Assembly: GCF_000771225.1 (NCBI RefSeq)
Contig: NZ_JDTZ01000013.1
Location: forward strand, 1-47,491
Direction: 5' to 3'
Source of the DNA: Bifidobacterium pseudolongum subsp. pseudolongum DSM 20099
GTDB taxonomy: Bacteria > Actinomycetota > Actinomycetes > Actinomycetales > Bifidobacteriaceae
Length of the DNA: 47,491 bases
Part shown: one piece after another, positions 11,767 through 20,214 of the stretch
Layout: every line of letters begins with the position of its first letter
How positions within the stretch are numbered: the stretch's first letter is position 1
Position numbers and translations under genes: made by a program
The notes under the pieces: model-generated
Database searches by the model: none
The model's input: only the letters and a program-made list of their open reading frames with translations
Told to the model about the DNA's origin: nothing

Positions 11767-12915
11767 ATGAACCCTTCGCAGCTCGAACAAATCGTGCTCA
11801 ACGCCAGCACGAAAACGGTGCCTTCCGACATCCGCGCGCGCAACACGATGGCCGTATTCAACCTGCTGTTCCCCACCGCCGCCGTCTCGCGCAGCGAACT
11901 GGGCAAAACGCTTGGCCTTTCGCGCATGGCCGCCACCGAGGTGACCGGAGAGATGCTGGACAACCACATCGTCCGCGAGGTCGGCGAAGACACACGCAGC
12001 GGGCGCGGCAAGCGGTCGGTCATGCTCGCGATCGACACGGCATTCTGGCGCATCATCACCGTCGATCTGTCGCAGCAGTACGTGGTGCAGGCCGCGCTCG
12101 TCGACCTCGGCGGCCGCATCATCGAACGGACGGAAGTGCCCGTCGAGCACGGCACCGACGTCTCGGTGGACATCATCACCGGGCTCGTCAACCGGCTTAT
12201 CGCAGCGTGCACACAGCCGATTCTGGGTGTGGGGGTCGCGGTCCCGGGCGTCGTGGACCACAACGGCACCGTGGTGGACGCCGTGCAGCTCGGCTGGGAG
12301 CAAGTGCCGCTGCACGACGAACTGCGTGAGGCGCTCGACATGCCGGTGCTTGTAGGCAATGCGACGAACGCCGCCCTTGTGGCGGAACGGTTCTTCGGCG
12401 AAGGCGGCGACAACTCGATGCTCATCCGCATCGGCGCCGGCGTGGGCGCGAGCCTGTGTGTCAACGGGCAGATCGTGGACGGCTCCACGTGCATGGCCGG
12501 CGAAATCGGGCATGTCGTCGTCGACCCGGAGGGCCCCGCCTGCGCATGCGGCAAACGCGGCTGTCTGGAAGCATATCTTTCGACGAACAACCTGTACGCG
12601 CAGATCGCGGGCGACCCCGCGCAACGCACCGAAATCCTCATCGGGGCAGGCCAGCTGCTCGGCCGTGTCATGGCGATGCCACTCGGGCTGCTCAATCTGC
12701 ACGACGTGGCGATCGACGCACCCGCGGACATCGGCGGCGAGACCTTCATCAATGCGATGCGCGGCGAATTGAGCGCCGCGCTGAACACGCAATACATGAC
12801 GATCCCGGCACTGCACCGCTGCCAAGTGGGTGCGGACGCATCGCTGCGTGGGCAGGCCATCAACGTGCTGAGACTGCTTGTGCCGTACATTCGCGAGCGC
12901 TGCGCGCGCGAGTGA
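11767..12915 (+). CDS. nagR: ROK-family transcriptional regulator (NagR)
   Basis: A 382-residue repressor-type ROK protein. Residues of about 25-85 form a winged helix-turn-helix (AVSRSELGKTLGLSRMAATEVTGEML, then SGRGKRSVML). The ROK sugar-binding domain follows, with PVLVGNATNAALVAE, RIGAGVGASLCVNG and the zinc site GEIGHVVVDP...CACGKRGCLEAY. The ATG at 11767 is preceded by AAGGAG. It heads nagR-nagK-nagB-nagA, the arrangement of the GlcNAc regulator NagR in B. longum subsp. infantis and B. breve. It probably controls this operon and the divergent glt-lnp operon in response to GlcNAc or its phosphates. The target sites are inferred only. Confidence 0.85.
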   Translation: MNPSQLEQIVLNASTKTVPSDIRARNTMAVFNLLFPTAAVSRSELGKTLGLSRMAATEVTGEMLDNHIVREVGEDTRSGRGKRSVMLAIDTAFWRIITVDLSQQYVVQAALVDLGGRIIERTEVPVEHGTDVSVDIITGLVNRLIAACTQPILGVGVAVPGVVDHNGTVVDAVQLGWEQVPLHDELREALDMPVLVGNATNAALVAERFFGEGGDNSMLIRIGAGVGASLCVNGQIVDGSTCMAGEIGHVVVDPEGPACACGKRGCLEAYLSTNNLYAQIAGDPAQRTEILIGAGQLLGRVMAMPLGLLNLHDVAIDAPADIGGETFINAMRGELSAALNTQYMTIPALHRCQVGADASLRGQAINVLRLLVPYIRERCARE

Positions 12916-12961
12916 GCGGCCCGCCAACCACATCACCATCAGCCACAACAAAGGAGTTGTC

Positions 12962-13942
12962 ATGGCATATCCAACCGGCTCGCCGCCACTGCTCATCGGC
13001 ATTGACGTGGGCGGCACCAAAATCGCCGGTGCCGTCATCGAAGCACCGCGCGAACACACCTTCACCGACGTGCGCGTGCTGGCGCAATCCAGCCGTCCGG
13101 CCCGGCGGGGGCCCGATGCGCTGATCGACGATGTCGCCGCGCTCGTCAACACGCTCGTCACCCAGCTGCCCCCAGGCTCCGGCACTGTGGCCGCGATCGG
13201 CATCGGCACGCCGGGGGCCGTCGATGAGACCACCGGCGATGTGAACGACATCGCGAACCTGGGCATCGGCCATGTGCCGCTCGCGAGCGCCATACGCGCG
13301 CGCTGCGGCATGCCGGTGACCGTCGAGAACGATGTCAACGCCGCAGCCGTCGGCGCCGCACGCCTTGTCGAAGACGGGAGGGCCGCCGGCGAAACGATCG
13401 CGTTCCTCAATCTCGGCACGGGGCTCGCGGCGGGCATCATCCGCGATGGCGAACTCGACCGTGGCTCCAGCAACACCGTGGGCGAGATCGGGCACATCCC
13501 GGTCGAACCGCACCGCTGGCGGTGCGCCTGCGGGCAGGTCGGCTGCCTGGAGACCGCGGGGAGCGGCGGCGCGGCCACACGGCTGTGGCCATACGCCTCG
13601 CCACCGATGCCGGCGATCCTCGAAGCGGCGCGGAACACCGGCCATCCGCACCACAAGCAGGCTGTGGAGGTGCGTGACACGATCATCGCCGCGATCGCGG
13701 ATGCAATCGACGTGCTCGCCGTGACGGTCGACCCCAACATCATCATCATCGGCGGCGGCATGGCGAAGACCGGCGCGCCGCTGCTCGACGCGATCCGCGC
13801 GGAGCTGCGCAGGCGCGGCAATACGAGCGGGTTCATCAACGCGCTCAACCTGCCGGCCCGGCTACGGCTTTCGCCGACCGACCTGCCGGTCGGCGCGATA
13901 GGGGCCGCGCTCGGCGCCATGCACGTACCGGCGGCCGCATAG
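12962..13942 (+). CDS. nagK: ROK-family sugar kinase, probable GlcNAc kinase
   Basis: A 326-residue kinase with the ROK pattern: phosphate-binding IDVGGTKIAGAVI near the start, VTVENDVNAAAVGAAR with the catalytic Asp, LNLGTGLAAGII, and zinc ligands in GEIGHIPVEP...CACGQVGCLE. It lacks a DNA-binding domain. The ATG at 12962 follows AAAGGAG at 5-6 nt; an upstream in-frame extension overlaps nagR without a start signal. Lying between nagR and nagB, it most likely makes GlcNAc-6-P for NagA. Glucokinase activity is an alternative that sequence alone cannot exclude. Confidence 0.82.
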   Translation: MAYPTGSPPLLIGIDVGGTKIAGAVIEAPREHTFTDVRVLAQSSRPARRGPDALIDDVAALVNTLVTQLPPGSGTVAAIGIGTPGAVDETTGDVNDIANLGIGHVPLASAIRARCGMPVTVENDVNAAAVGAARLVEDGRAAGETIAFLNLGTGLAAGIIRDGELDRGSSNTVGEIGHIPVEPHRWRCACGQVGCLETAGSGGAATRLWPYASPPMPAILEAARNTGHPHHKQAVEVRDTIIAAIADAIDVLAVTVDPNIIIIGGGMAKTGAPLLDAIRAELRRRGNTSGFINALNLPARLRLSPTDLPVGAIGAALGAMHVPAAA

Positions 13943-14016
13943 CGCGGCAGCCCCACCACCCCACCTATTTCCTCATTCAATTCATTGCCATACACAGCAG
14001 GCCAAGGAGCATCATC

Positions 14017-14805
14017 ATGGCAGAAGTCATCATCGTCCGTTCGCAGCAGGAAGCCGGCGCGATCTACGCGCACTGCGTCGCGAACCTCATCGCGCGCAAG
14101 CCGGATTGCGTGCTCGGCCTCGCCACGGGGTCAAGCCCGCTCGCCGCCTACACCGAACTCGCGAAGGAGATCAAGGAACGCCATCTGGACGTGTCGCATG
14201 TGTGCGGGTTCGCGCTCGACGAATACGCCGGACTCGACCCGTCCCACCCGGAATCGTACCGTAGCGTCATCACGCGCACGGTCGTCGAGCCGCTCGGGCT
14301 CACCCCGGAACTCGTGCATGTGCCGGACGGCAACCTCGACACAATCGAGCACGCCGGGCAGCAGTACGACGCGGCGATCGAGGCGGCCGGCGGTGTGGAC
14401 GTGCAGATCCTGGGCATCGGCACGGACGGCCACATCGGGTTCAACGAACCGGGGTCGTCGCTCGCGTCGGGCACACGCATCAAAACGCTCACCGAACAGA
14501 CGAGGGAAGACAACGCGCGCTTCTTCGACGGCAATGTCGACAATGTGCCGACGCACTGCATCACCCAGGGCATCGGCACCATCATGAAGGCGCGGCACCT
14601 CGTGCTGCTCGCATTCGGCAGCGGCAAGGCCGAAGCGATCGCGGAGACGGTCGAAGGCGGCGTCTCGTCGTTCTGCCCGGCGAGCGCGCTGCAGCTGCAC
14701 CCGCACGCGACCGTCATCGTGGACGAAAAGGCCGCGTCGAAACTGCGCAACAAGGACTATTACCGCTACGCATACGCGCACAAGCCGGCGTGGCAGGGCA
14801 TCTGA
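14017..14805 (+). CDS. nagB: Glucosamine-6-phosphate deaminase
   Basis: A 262-residue cytosolic enzyme converting GlcN-6-P to fructose-6-P and ammonia. The phosphate loop LGLATGSSP is present, and the active-site residues are Asp68 (FALDEYAGL), Asp137, His139 and Glu144 (GIGTDGHIGFNEPGSS). Each is offset by four from the E. coli enzyme (72, 141, 143, 148). The ATG at 14017 has AAGGAG upstream. It stands 74 nt after nagK and 82 nt before nagA in one operon, and completes the route from LNB-derived GlcNAc to the fructose-6-P phosphoketolase pathway. Confidence 0.96.
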   Translation: MAEVIIVRSQQEAGAIYAHCVANLIARKPDCVLGLATGSSPLAAYTELAKEIKERHLDVSHVCGFALDEYAGLDPSHPESYRSVITRTVVEPLGLTPELVHVPDGNLDTIEHAGQQYDAAIEAAGGVDVQILGIGTDGHIGFNEPGSSLASGTRIKTLTEQTREDNARFFDGNVDNVPTHCITQGIGTIMKARHLVLLAFGSGKAEAIAETVEGGVSSFCPASALQLHPHATVIVDEKAASKLRNKDYYRYAYAHKPAWQGI

Positions 14806-14887
14806 ACGCGTACAGGCACGCACGCGCACCACGCAGCACTCCCGCACATAGAGACGGCATAGAGACCCAGAAACCAGAAGTGACACC

Positions 14888-16177
14888 ATGCATCACGAGC
14901 ACAGACCCGAACACGATGGCGTCCCGGCCAGCCCGCAGGAACGGCAGGCGACCGCCGAGCGCATCGCACAATCATTCGAACAGCCGGCGCAGGCGTTCGG
15001 CATCGCCAATGCCACGCGTATCGACGCGCGCGGCATAAGCCCCCGCAGTTGGGCCATCAGCGAGGGCGGCGTCATCAGCGAGACCGGCACGTCGGCGCAG
15101 GCGTTCGAGGAAGCCGCCGAACGCCATGGCATACCCGAACAAAACCGCATCGACGCGCACGGCATGCTGCTGACGCCCGGCTATGTGGACATCCACGTGC
15201 ACGGCGCATGGGGCATGTCGTTCGACGATGGCGCAGACGGCATCCGCACCGCGCGCGCCGGGCACATGCTCCACGGCACCACAAGGCAGGTGTGCAGCCT
15301 CATCACCAATCCGCTGGACGTGATGGAGGCCAACCTGCGCAACGTACGCGAGGCGATGCGCACACGGCCGGACGTCCTCGGCGCGCATCTCGAAGGCCCG
15401 TTCATCTCCCCGCTGCACAAAGGCGCGCACGACCTGGCGTGCCTGTGCGACCCGACCCCCGAACGTGTTGCGGCACTCGTCGAGGCGGCCGACGGCTGTC
15501 TGCGGCAGATCACCATCGCCCCGGAACTGCCACATGCCATGCGCGCGATCGACACGTTCGCGCATGAGGGCGTGGTGTGCGCCGTGGGGCACACCGACGC
15601 CGACTTCGCGACCACCGAGCGCGCGTTCGACGCCGGCGCGCGGCTCTTGACGCATCTGTTCAACGCGATGCCGGGACTGCACCACCGCGCGCCCGGGCCG
15701 ATCCCGGCCGCGGTGGAGGACCGGCGCGTCTCGATCGAGCTGATCAACGACGGCTTCCATGTGCAGGACCCCGTGCTCCGCTTGGCATTGGGGTTCGCAC
15801 CGCACCGCACGGTGTTGGTGACCGACGCGATGGCGGCGACCGATTGCCCTGACGGCGCCTACACACTCGGCAAGCTCGACGTACGCGTCACGGACGGCCA
15901 CGCACGCCTGGTGTCGAATGGCGCGATCGCGGGTTCCACGCTGCTGCTCGAGCACGCCGTGCAACGCGCCGTGCTCGAGCTGGGCATGGCACCCGCGGAT
16001 GCCGTCGAGGCCGCGACGCTCGCGCCGGCGCGCGTGTTCGGCTTCGATGGGCCGAATGCCGTCACCGGCACACCGCTTGGGCTCGTGTGCCGCGGGTACG
16101 CCGCAGACATGCTGCTGCTTGACCCGTCAAGCTGGCAGGTGCGGCATGTCTGGTGCGCCGGGCGGCGGCAGCGCTGA
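14888..16177 (+). CDS. nagA: N-acetylglucosamine-6-phosphate deacetylase
   Basis: A 429-residue amidohydrolase that turns GlcNAc-6-P into GlcN-6-P for NagB. The order of motifs fits NagA: YVDIHVHGAWGMSFDDG (barrel entry), AHLEGPFISPLHKGAH (metal Glu), CAVGHTDADF and LLTHLFNAMPGLHHR (metal and substrate His), VLVTDAMAATDCPDG (catalytic Asp). It is longer at the N-terminus than E. coli NagA; about 60 residues precede the usual first strand, and a later start cannot be excluded because the ribosome site is weak. Its TGA directly abuts the stop codon of the convergent GH3 gene. Confidence 0.92.
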   Translation: MHHEHRPEHDGVPASPQERQATAERIAQSFEQPAQAFGIANATRIDARGISPRSWAISEGGVISETGTSAQAFEEAAERHGIPEQNRIDAHGMLLTPGYVDIHVHGAWGMSFDDGADGIRTARAGHMLHGTTRQVCSLITNPLDVMEANLRNVREAMRTRPDVLGAHLEGPFISPLHKGAHDLACLCDPTPERVAALVEAADGCLRQITIAPELPHAMRAIDTFAHEGVVCAVGHTDADFATTERAFDAGARLLTHLFNAMPGLHHRAPGPIPAAVEDRRVSIELINDGFHVQDPVLRLALGFAPHRTVLVTDAMAATDCPDGAYTLGKLDVRVTDGHARLVSNGAIAGSTLLLEHAVQRAVLELGMAPADAVEAATLAPARVFGFDGPNAVTGTPLGLVCRGYAADMLLLDPSSWQVRHVWCAGRRQR

Positions 16178-18517
16178 TCACCCCTCCACAACGTTGAAGA
16201 TCGTCGTGTGCAGGTCGCTGTACCGGCTGGAATGCCCGATGAGGACCTTGAACTCGCCCGGTTCCACGATTCGCTCGGCGTCGCCGTTCACAATCGTGCA
16301 CGCGCTCACCGGCAGATCGAACGCGACGCGGGCCGTCTCCCCCGGCTCGAGCGTGACGCGCCGGAAGTCCTTGAGTTCCTTGTCCGCCCATGTGTATGAC
16401 GTCACGATGTCGCTGATGTACAGCTGCACGATCTCCGTGCCGGCCCGCGCGCCGGTGTTCGTCAGGTCGATTTCGACATGCACCACATCGTGTGCGGTGA
16501 ACTCGGAGCCGTTCGTGATGCGTGGCTCGCCGTATGCGAAGGTCGTGTACGAGAGCCCCTCGCCAAACGCGAACGCCGGGTCCTGCGTCAGGTCCGCGTA
16601 ACGGTCGCCATGCTGCCCGCGAATCTCGTTGTAGAAGACCGGCAGCTGCCCGGCATGGCGCGGGAACGTGATCGGCAGACGCCCACTCGGCTCGGTCATG
16701 CCGAAGATGATCTCGGCGATCGCTCGCCCGCCCTGCATGCCTGGATTCGCCGCCCAGAGGAACGCACCGAGCCCCTCGGTGGCGGATTCGTCGACGATGA
16801 CGCCATTCGTGCCGATGACGCACGGCGGCAGCACCTGCGGCTTGGAGCTGATGAGCACGACGACGAGCGGCTTGTGTGTTTCACGTGCAACACTCACCAT
16901 CCGTTCGAGCAATTGGTTCTGCCCGCCGAGCAGCTCGAGCGTCGCCGTCGAACACGTCTCGCCGGTCAGTTGCACAACGTCTCCGACGACCGCGATGACG
17001 GCGTCCGCACTGCGCGCCACGACTTCCGCCTCATCAAGCAATGCCTCGTCGAGGGGCGCGGCGACGGCGATGTCGGGGCGCGGCTGCCCGTCCGGGAACA
17101 GTTCACCTTCTGGATCGGGGACCAGTTCGACGACGTTCGCGCCGCGCGCAACCACGACATCGCAACCCTCAGGCGCGAGCTCGCGTACGCCGTCGAGCAC
17201 CGTCGTGACCATCTCAAGCGGCTGTCCCTCGGGCATCCACGGCACCTGCCCCGAATTGCCGGCCCAGTCTCCCAGCTGGTTCTGCGCATCATCGGCGAGC
17301 GGCCCTACGACCGCGATCCGGCGCGGCATCTCGGCATCGGTGATGGAAAGCGGCAGCACACCGTTGTTGCGTAGCAGCACAACGGATTCGCGCGCGAGCT
17401 CGAGGTTCGCCTGCATGTGCGCGTCGGTGCCGATGGTGGCCGAGATACGCTCGCGGTCCGGCAAGCGCGGGTTTTCGAACAGCCCGAGCTGGAACTTGAG
17501 TGTGAGCAAGCGCGCGACGGCGTCATCGATCAGCGACTCGTCAAGCATGCCGCTGTTCACGGCGTCGATCGCGCCTTCGTAGAATCCGGGCGTCGTCATG
17601 ATCAGGTCGTTGCCTGCCTTGACGGCATCGGCGGAAGCGGTCTCATAATCGGGCTTGATGTGCTGTTCCCACACGGCGCGCCCGACGTTGTCCCAGTCGG
17701 TCACCAACGTGCCGCGGTAGTCCCATTCGCCGCGCAGCTTGTCGCTGAGCAGCCACTTGTTGAAAGTGACGGGCGTGCCGTCGATCGCCTCGTACCCGAG
17801 CATGAACGTGGCGCACCCCTCTTTCGCCACGCGCTCGAAGGGCGGCAGGAACCAGCTTTCCAACGCGCGCTTCGTCAAGTCGGCCTCGGAGGCGTCGCGC
17901 CCGCCTTGCGTATACGAATAACCGGCGAAGTGCTTCGCGCATGCGAGGATGGCGTCTTCGTCGAAAGCGTCTCCCGCCTGCGCGTGCTTCTGGTATCCCT
18001 TCACCATCGCGGACGCGAGCTCGCCGATGAGCACCGGGTCCTCGCCGAAGGTCTCGTCGATGCGACCCCAGCGCGTGTCACGCCCGATGCACAGCACCGG
18101 CGAGAAGGTCCAATGCACCCCGGTGCACGCGACTTCCTCGGCCGTGATGCGCGCGGCTTCCTCCACTTTCCGCGCGTCCCAGCTGCACGCCATGCCGAGC
18201 TGCGAGGGGAAGATCGTCGCGCCTGGCCAGAATGAGTATCCGTGGATGCAGTCGTCGCCGACGAGCAGCGGGATGCCGAGGCGCGTCTCGTTACGCACGA
18301 TTTGCGCGGCACGCACCAGGTTGTCGGGTGACGTGTGCAGGATCGACCCCACATGCCGTTTGACGATGAGCTCGTCGAGCTCGCCTGTGCGCGCGTCGAG
18401 CTGCATCATCTGCCCGACCTTCTCCTCAAGGGTCATGCGGCCCAGCAGGTCGCTCACCCGCTGTGCGATGGGCAGTGCTGGATTGAGATAATCGGCATTG
18501 GATTCTCGTGAAAACAT
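16178..18517 (-). CDS. GH3 beta-glycosidase, BglX type, intracellular
   Basis: A 779-residue GH3 enzyme without a signal peptide. The N-terminal (beta/alpha)8 domain has LLGRMTLEEKVGQMMQ, KHFAGYSYTQGGRDASEADL and the nucleophile Asp in GTLVTDWDNVG. A six-strand sandwich and a C-terminal fibronectin III-like domain follow (about 670-779, LTNTGARAGTEIVQLY, then LKDFRRVTLEPGETARV). This three-domain layout is that of beta-glucosidases and beta-xylosidases. The NagZ signature KH(F/I)PGH with its Asp-His dyad is absent, so beta-hexosaminidase activity is unlikely despite the nag neighbours. GAGGAAG before the ATG at 18517 supports the start. The substrate is unknown. It converges on nagA with no spacer. 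Confidence 0.9.
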   Translation of the reverse strand: MFSRESNADYLNPALPIAQRVSDLLGRMTLEEKVGQMMQLDARTGELDELIVKRHVGSILHTSPDNLVRAAQIVRNETRLGIPLLVGDDCIHGYSFWPGATIFPSQLGMACSWDARKVEEAARITAEEVACTGVHWTFSPVLCIGRDTRWGRIDETFGEDPVLIGELASAMVKGYQKHAQAGDAFDEDAILACAKHFAGYSYTQGGRDASEADLTKRALESWFLPPFERVAKEGCATFMLGYEAIDGTPVTFNKWLLSDKLRGEWDYRGTLVTDWDNVGRAVWEQHIKPDYETASADAVKAGNDLIMTTPGFYEGAIDAVNSGMLDESLIDDAVARLLTLKFQLGLFENPRLPDRERISATIGTDAHMQANLELARESVVLLRNNGVLPLSITDAEMPRRIAVVGPLADDAQNQLGDWAGNSGQVPWMPEGQPLEMVTTVLDGVRELAPEGCDVVVARGANVVELVPDPEGELFPDGQPRPDIAVAAPLDEALLDEAEVVARSADAVIAVVGDVVQLTGETCSTATLELLGGQNQLLERMVSVARETHKPLVVVLISSKPQVLPPCVIGTNGVIVDESATEGLGAFLWAANPGMQGGRAIAEIIFGMTEPSGRLPITFPRHAGQLPVFYNEIRGQHGDRYADLTQDPAFAFGEGLSYTTFAYGEPRITNGSEFTAHDVVHVEIDLTNTGARAGTEIVQLYISDIVTSYTWADKELKDFRRVTLEPGETARVAFDLPVSACTIVNGDAERIVEPGEFKVLIGHSSRYSDLHTTIFNVVEG

Positions 18518-18581
18518 GGTTCTTCCTCATCGAAGTGTCGGCAAACGCGGTTGCTCCCGAAGTACATTGCCGAGGATAGTC

Positions 18582-18682
18582 CTGTTTTCGCTGTTTTCGT
18601 CAGGCATTTCGCCGTTTTTGTCATTTTTTCGACGATTTTGTGACGAAAACGGCGAAATGCCTGACGAAAACAGCGAAAACAG
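18582..18682. repeat. Near-perfect 42-bp palindromic repeat, copy 1
   Basis: Arms 18582-18623 and 18641-18682 are complementary at 41 of 42 positions (the exception can form a G-U pair), with a 17-nt loop containing six T. The arms are themselves built of iterated GTTTTCGCNGTTTT-type units. The left arm is 40/43 identical to 37366-37408. It lies between the HAD gene and the GH3 gene, both on the minus strand, and may end transcription from the former or be a mobile palindrome. Confidence 0.8.
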
Positions 18683-18746
18683 TGACGGCAACAGCGAACA
18701 GGGGCGTATGGGAGAAGAGAACGACTGGGGCAACGCCGCTCCCCGC

Positions 18747-19469
18747 TCACGCGAGCGGCGCGAGACGGTCGTACATGCGCTGCACCATGCGGTTGAGCGA
18801 TTCCGGCGTGATGTCGTCGTAGTTCTCGGTCGTGGTGTACCCCGGCCCAGGCACATAGCCGCCGGCCAGATACCCTGTCACCACAACCGTCGTCATGCCG
18901 GAGGCGGCAGCGGATGTGCGCCCGCTCATCGAATCCTCGAACGCTACACAGCACGGCAGCAGCGCGTCTGGGATGCCGAGCTTCGCTGCAGCGAGCTTAT
19001 ACGGCGCCGGGTCGGGTTTCTTCGCCACATCGTCGTCGCCGCACACATATCCGGCGAACGCACCCTCCGGCGCCTGCGCGATGAGGTTCTCGGCGAGGTC
19101 GCGCGGCGAGGTCGTCACAAGCATCGACGGGATGCCCGCATCGCGCAGCTGCTCGAGCAGACGGCGCACGCCGGGAATCCACGGCAGCTGCTTCTTCTCT
19201 TCGTCGGTCACGTATTGGATCATGCGCCGGCCGATCTCCTCGGGCGGCAGAGGGCATCCAAGATCGGCCATCTCCTGCGCGATCTGCGGCACGGGGCGCC
19301 CAGAGCCACCCTCGGCCAGCTGCTTCGTCCAGTGGCCGCCGTATTCGTGCACGAGCCGCAGCTCGCCCTCATGCCACAGCGGCTCGGAATCGATGAGCGT
19401 GCCGTCCATGTCCCAGAACACACCCTGCAATGCCTCGAGCTTGGCAGACCCGTTTTTCCGAACACTCAT
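18747..19469 (-). CDS. HAD-superfamily sugar-phosphate phosphatase
   Basis: A 240-residue beta-phosphoglucomutase/phosphatase-like HAD enzyme. Motif I is VFWDMDGTLIDSEP (Asp20 nucleophile, Asp22), with a helical cap at about 30-90. Motif II is MLVTTSPRD, motif III has Lys in VAKKPDPAPY, and motif IV is VAFEDSMSG. The C-terminal 30 residues are Tyr/Gly-rich (GYLAGGYVPGPGYTT). I place the start at the ATG at 19469; the frame is open to 19580, but the extension has no family similarity and enters a promoter region. It follows the hspR terminator and is probably a separate unit. The substrate is unknown. Confidence 0.85.
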   Translation of the reverse strand: MSVRKNGSAKLEALQGVFWDMDGTLIDSEPLWHEGELRLVHEYGGHWTKQLAEGGSGRPVPQIAQEMADLGCPLPPEEIGRRMIQYVTDEEKKQLPWIPGVRRLLEQLRDAGIPSMLVTTSPRDLAENLIAQAPEGAFAGYVCGDDDVAKKPDPAPYKLAAAKLGIPDALLPCCVAFEDSMSGRTSAAASGMTTVVVTGYLAGGYVPGPGYTTTENYDDITPESLNRMVQRMYDRLAPLA

Positions 19470-19582
19470 ACGCACCTCGTTTCGCCACTGCCACCTGCGG
19501 GTATCATCTCTGCCAACAATACCCGCTGCACTGGGCGCAGCCCGCGTGCTGTACTTACCAACGCGCCGTTCGTTGCACAAAC

Positions 19583-19620
19583 GATGCCGGCCGGGGCTTC
19601 AACTAGCCCCGGCCGGCATC
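19583..19620 (-). terminator. Terminator of the dnaK-grpE-dnaJ-hspR operon
   Basis: A perfect 15-bp stem (GATGCCGGCCGGGGC, 19583-19597, with 19606-19620) and an 8-nt loop lie 25 nt beyond the hspR stop. On the minus strand it is followed by GTTTGTG, a weak T-rich tail. Confidence 0.8.
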
Positions 19621-19644
19621 TGCGTACCATGCACAATCGATATG

Positions 19645-20214
19645 TCAACGGGAAACCGTGTGCCAGAGCACAACGGATTTCGATTGTGCCTCCACCGGCC
19701 GGTAGCTCGCTCCGCCGGTCAGTTCCCGCGGAGATGTCTGGAGCCGGTGTCTCCAATGCCGTGCGCGCCGGCAGCGGCGCATCTCGGTGATGCGGCCGTC
19801 CATGTCTGCCGCGAACACGCTCCCGCCGGCTTCCACGCGCAGCGCGTGGATCTGCCGGCGCAACTGGCGGTTTTCCTCCTCAAGGTTGAGGATGCGCGCG
19901 ATCCCGGTCAGGTTGATGCCGTCGCGTTGGCTCATGCGCTGCGACTGGATTAGCCGGTCCACATCGCGCAGTGAGTACCGGCGCGCGCCACCGCTGGTGC
20001 GCTGCGGTACCACGAGCCCGCTGCGGTCGTACTGCCGCAGCGTCTGCGGGTGCACGGCCGCGAGTTCGGCCGCACGCCCCACGCTGAACACGGGAAGGTC
20101 GATGTCGAATCCCACGCGCGACGCCCCATCAAGGTCGGCACGACCGGCCGCAATCGCCATCGCGCACATCTCGTACAGCCTGCGTTTCTGCTGTTCCATG
20201 CGCGACACCGGCAT
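19645..20214 (-). CDS. hspR: Heat-shock repressor HspR (MerR family)
   Basis: A 189-residue MerR-type repressor. The N-terminal HTH reads VFSVGRAAELAAVHPQTLRQYDRSGLVVPQRTSGGARRYS, the hallmark of HspR. A coiled-coil segment follows (ILNLEEENRQLRRQIHALR). The C-terminal tail of about 60 residues is Arg-rich and looks poorly ordered. In actinobacteria HspR binds HAIR boxes with DnaK as corepressor. Its start overlaps the dnaJ stop by 1 nt (TGATG), so it is the last gene of the chaperone operon and autoregulated through the site at 24016-24036. An internal ATG at 20199 is possible but lacks a ribosome site. Confidence 0.9.
   Translation of the reverse strand: MPVSRMEQQKRRLYEMCAMAIAAGRADLDGASRVGFDIDLPVFSVGRAAELAAVHPQTLRQYDRSGLVVPQRTSGGARRYSLRDVDRLIQSQRMSQRDGINLTGIARILNLEEENRQLRRQIHALRVEAGGSVFAADMDGRITEMRRCRRARHWRHRLQTSPRELTGGASYRPVEAQSKSVVLWHTVSR

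Noticed and set aside
11701..14073. Very long minus-strand open frame (about 790 codons) opposite nagR and nagK
   Set aside because: It is the antisense shadow of two clear ROK genes, a known effect of high-GC codon use. Its translation is Arg/Ala/Ser-rich with no domain.
16178..18517. GH3 gene as NagZ-type beta-N-acetylhexosaminidase of the nag pathway
   Set aside because: It lacks the KH(F/I)PGH...Asp-His signature and has the C-terminal fibronectin-like domain of beta-glucosidases.
18540..18553. LacI-type operator before the GH3 gene (GCAAACGCGGTTGC)
   Set aside because: It has one good half site but does not fit TGNNANCGNTNNCA; too weak to claim.
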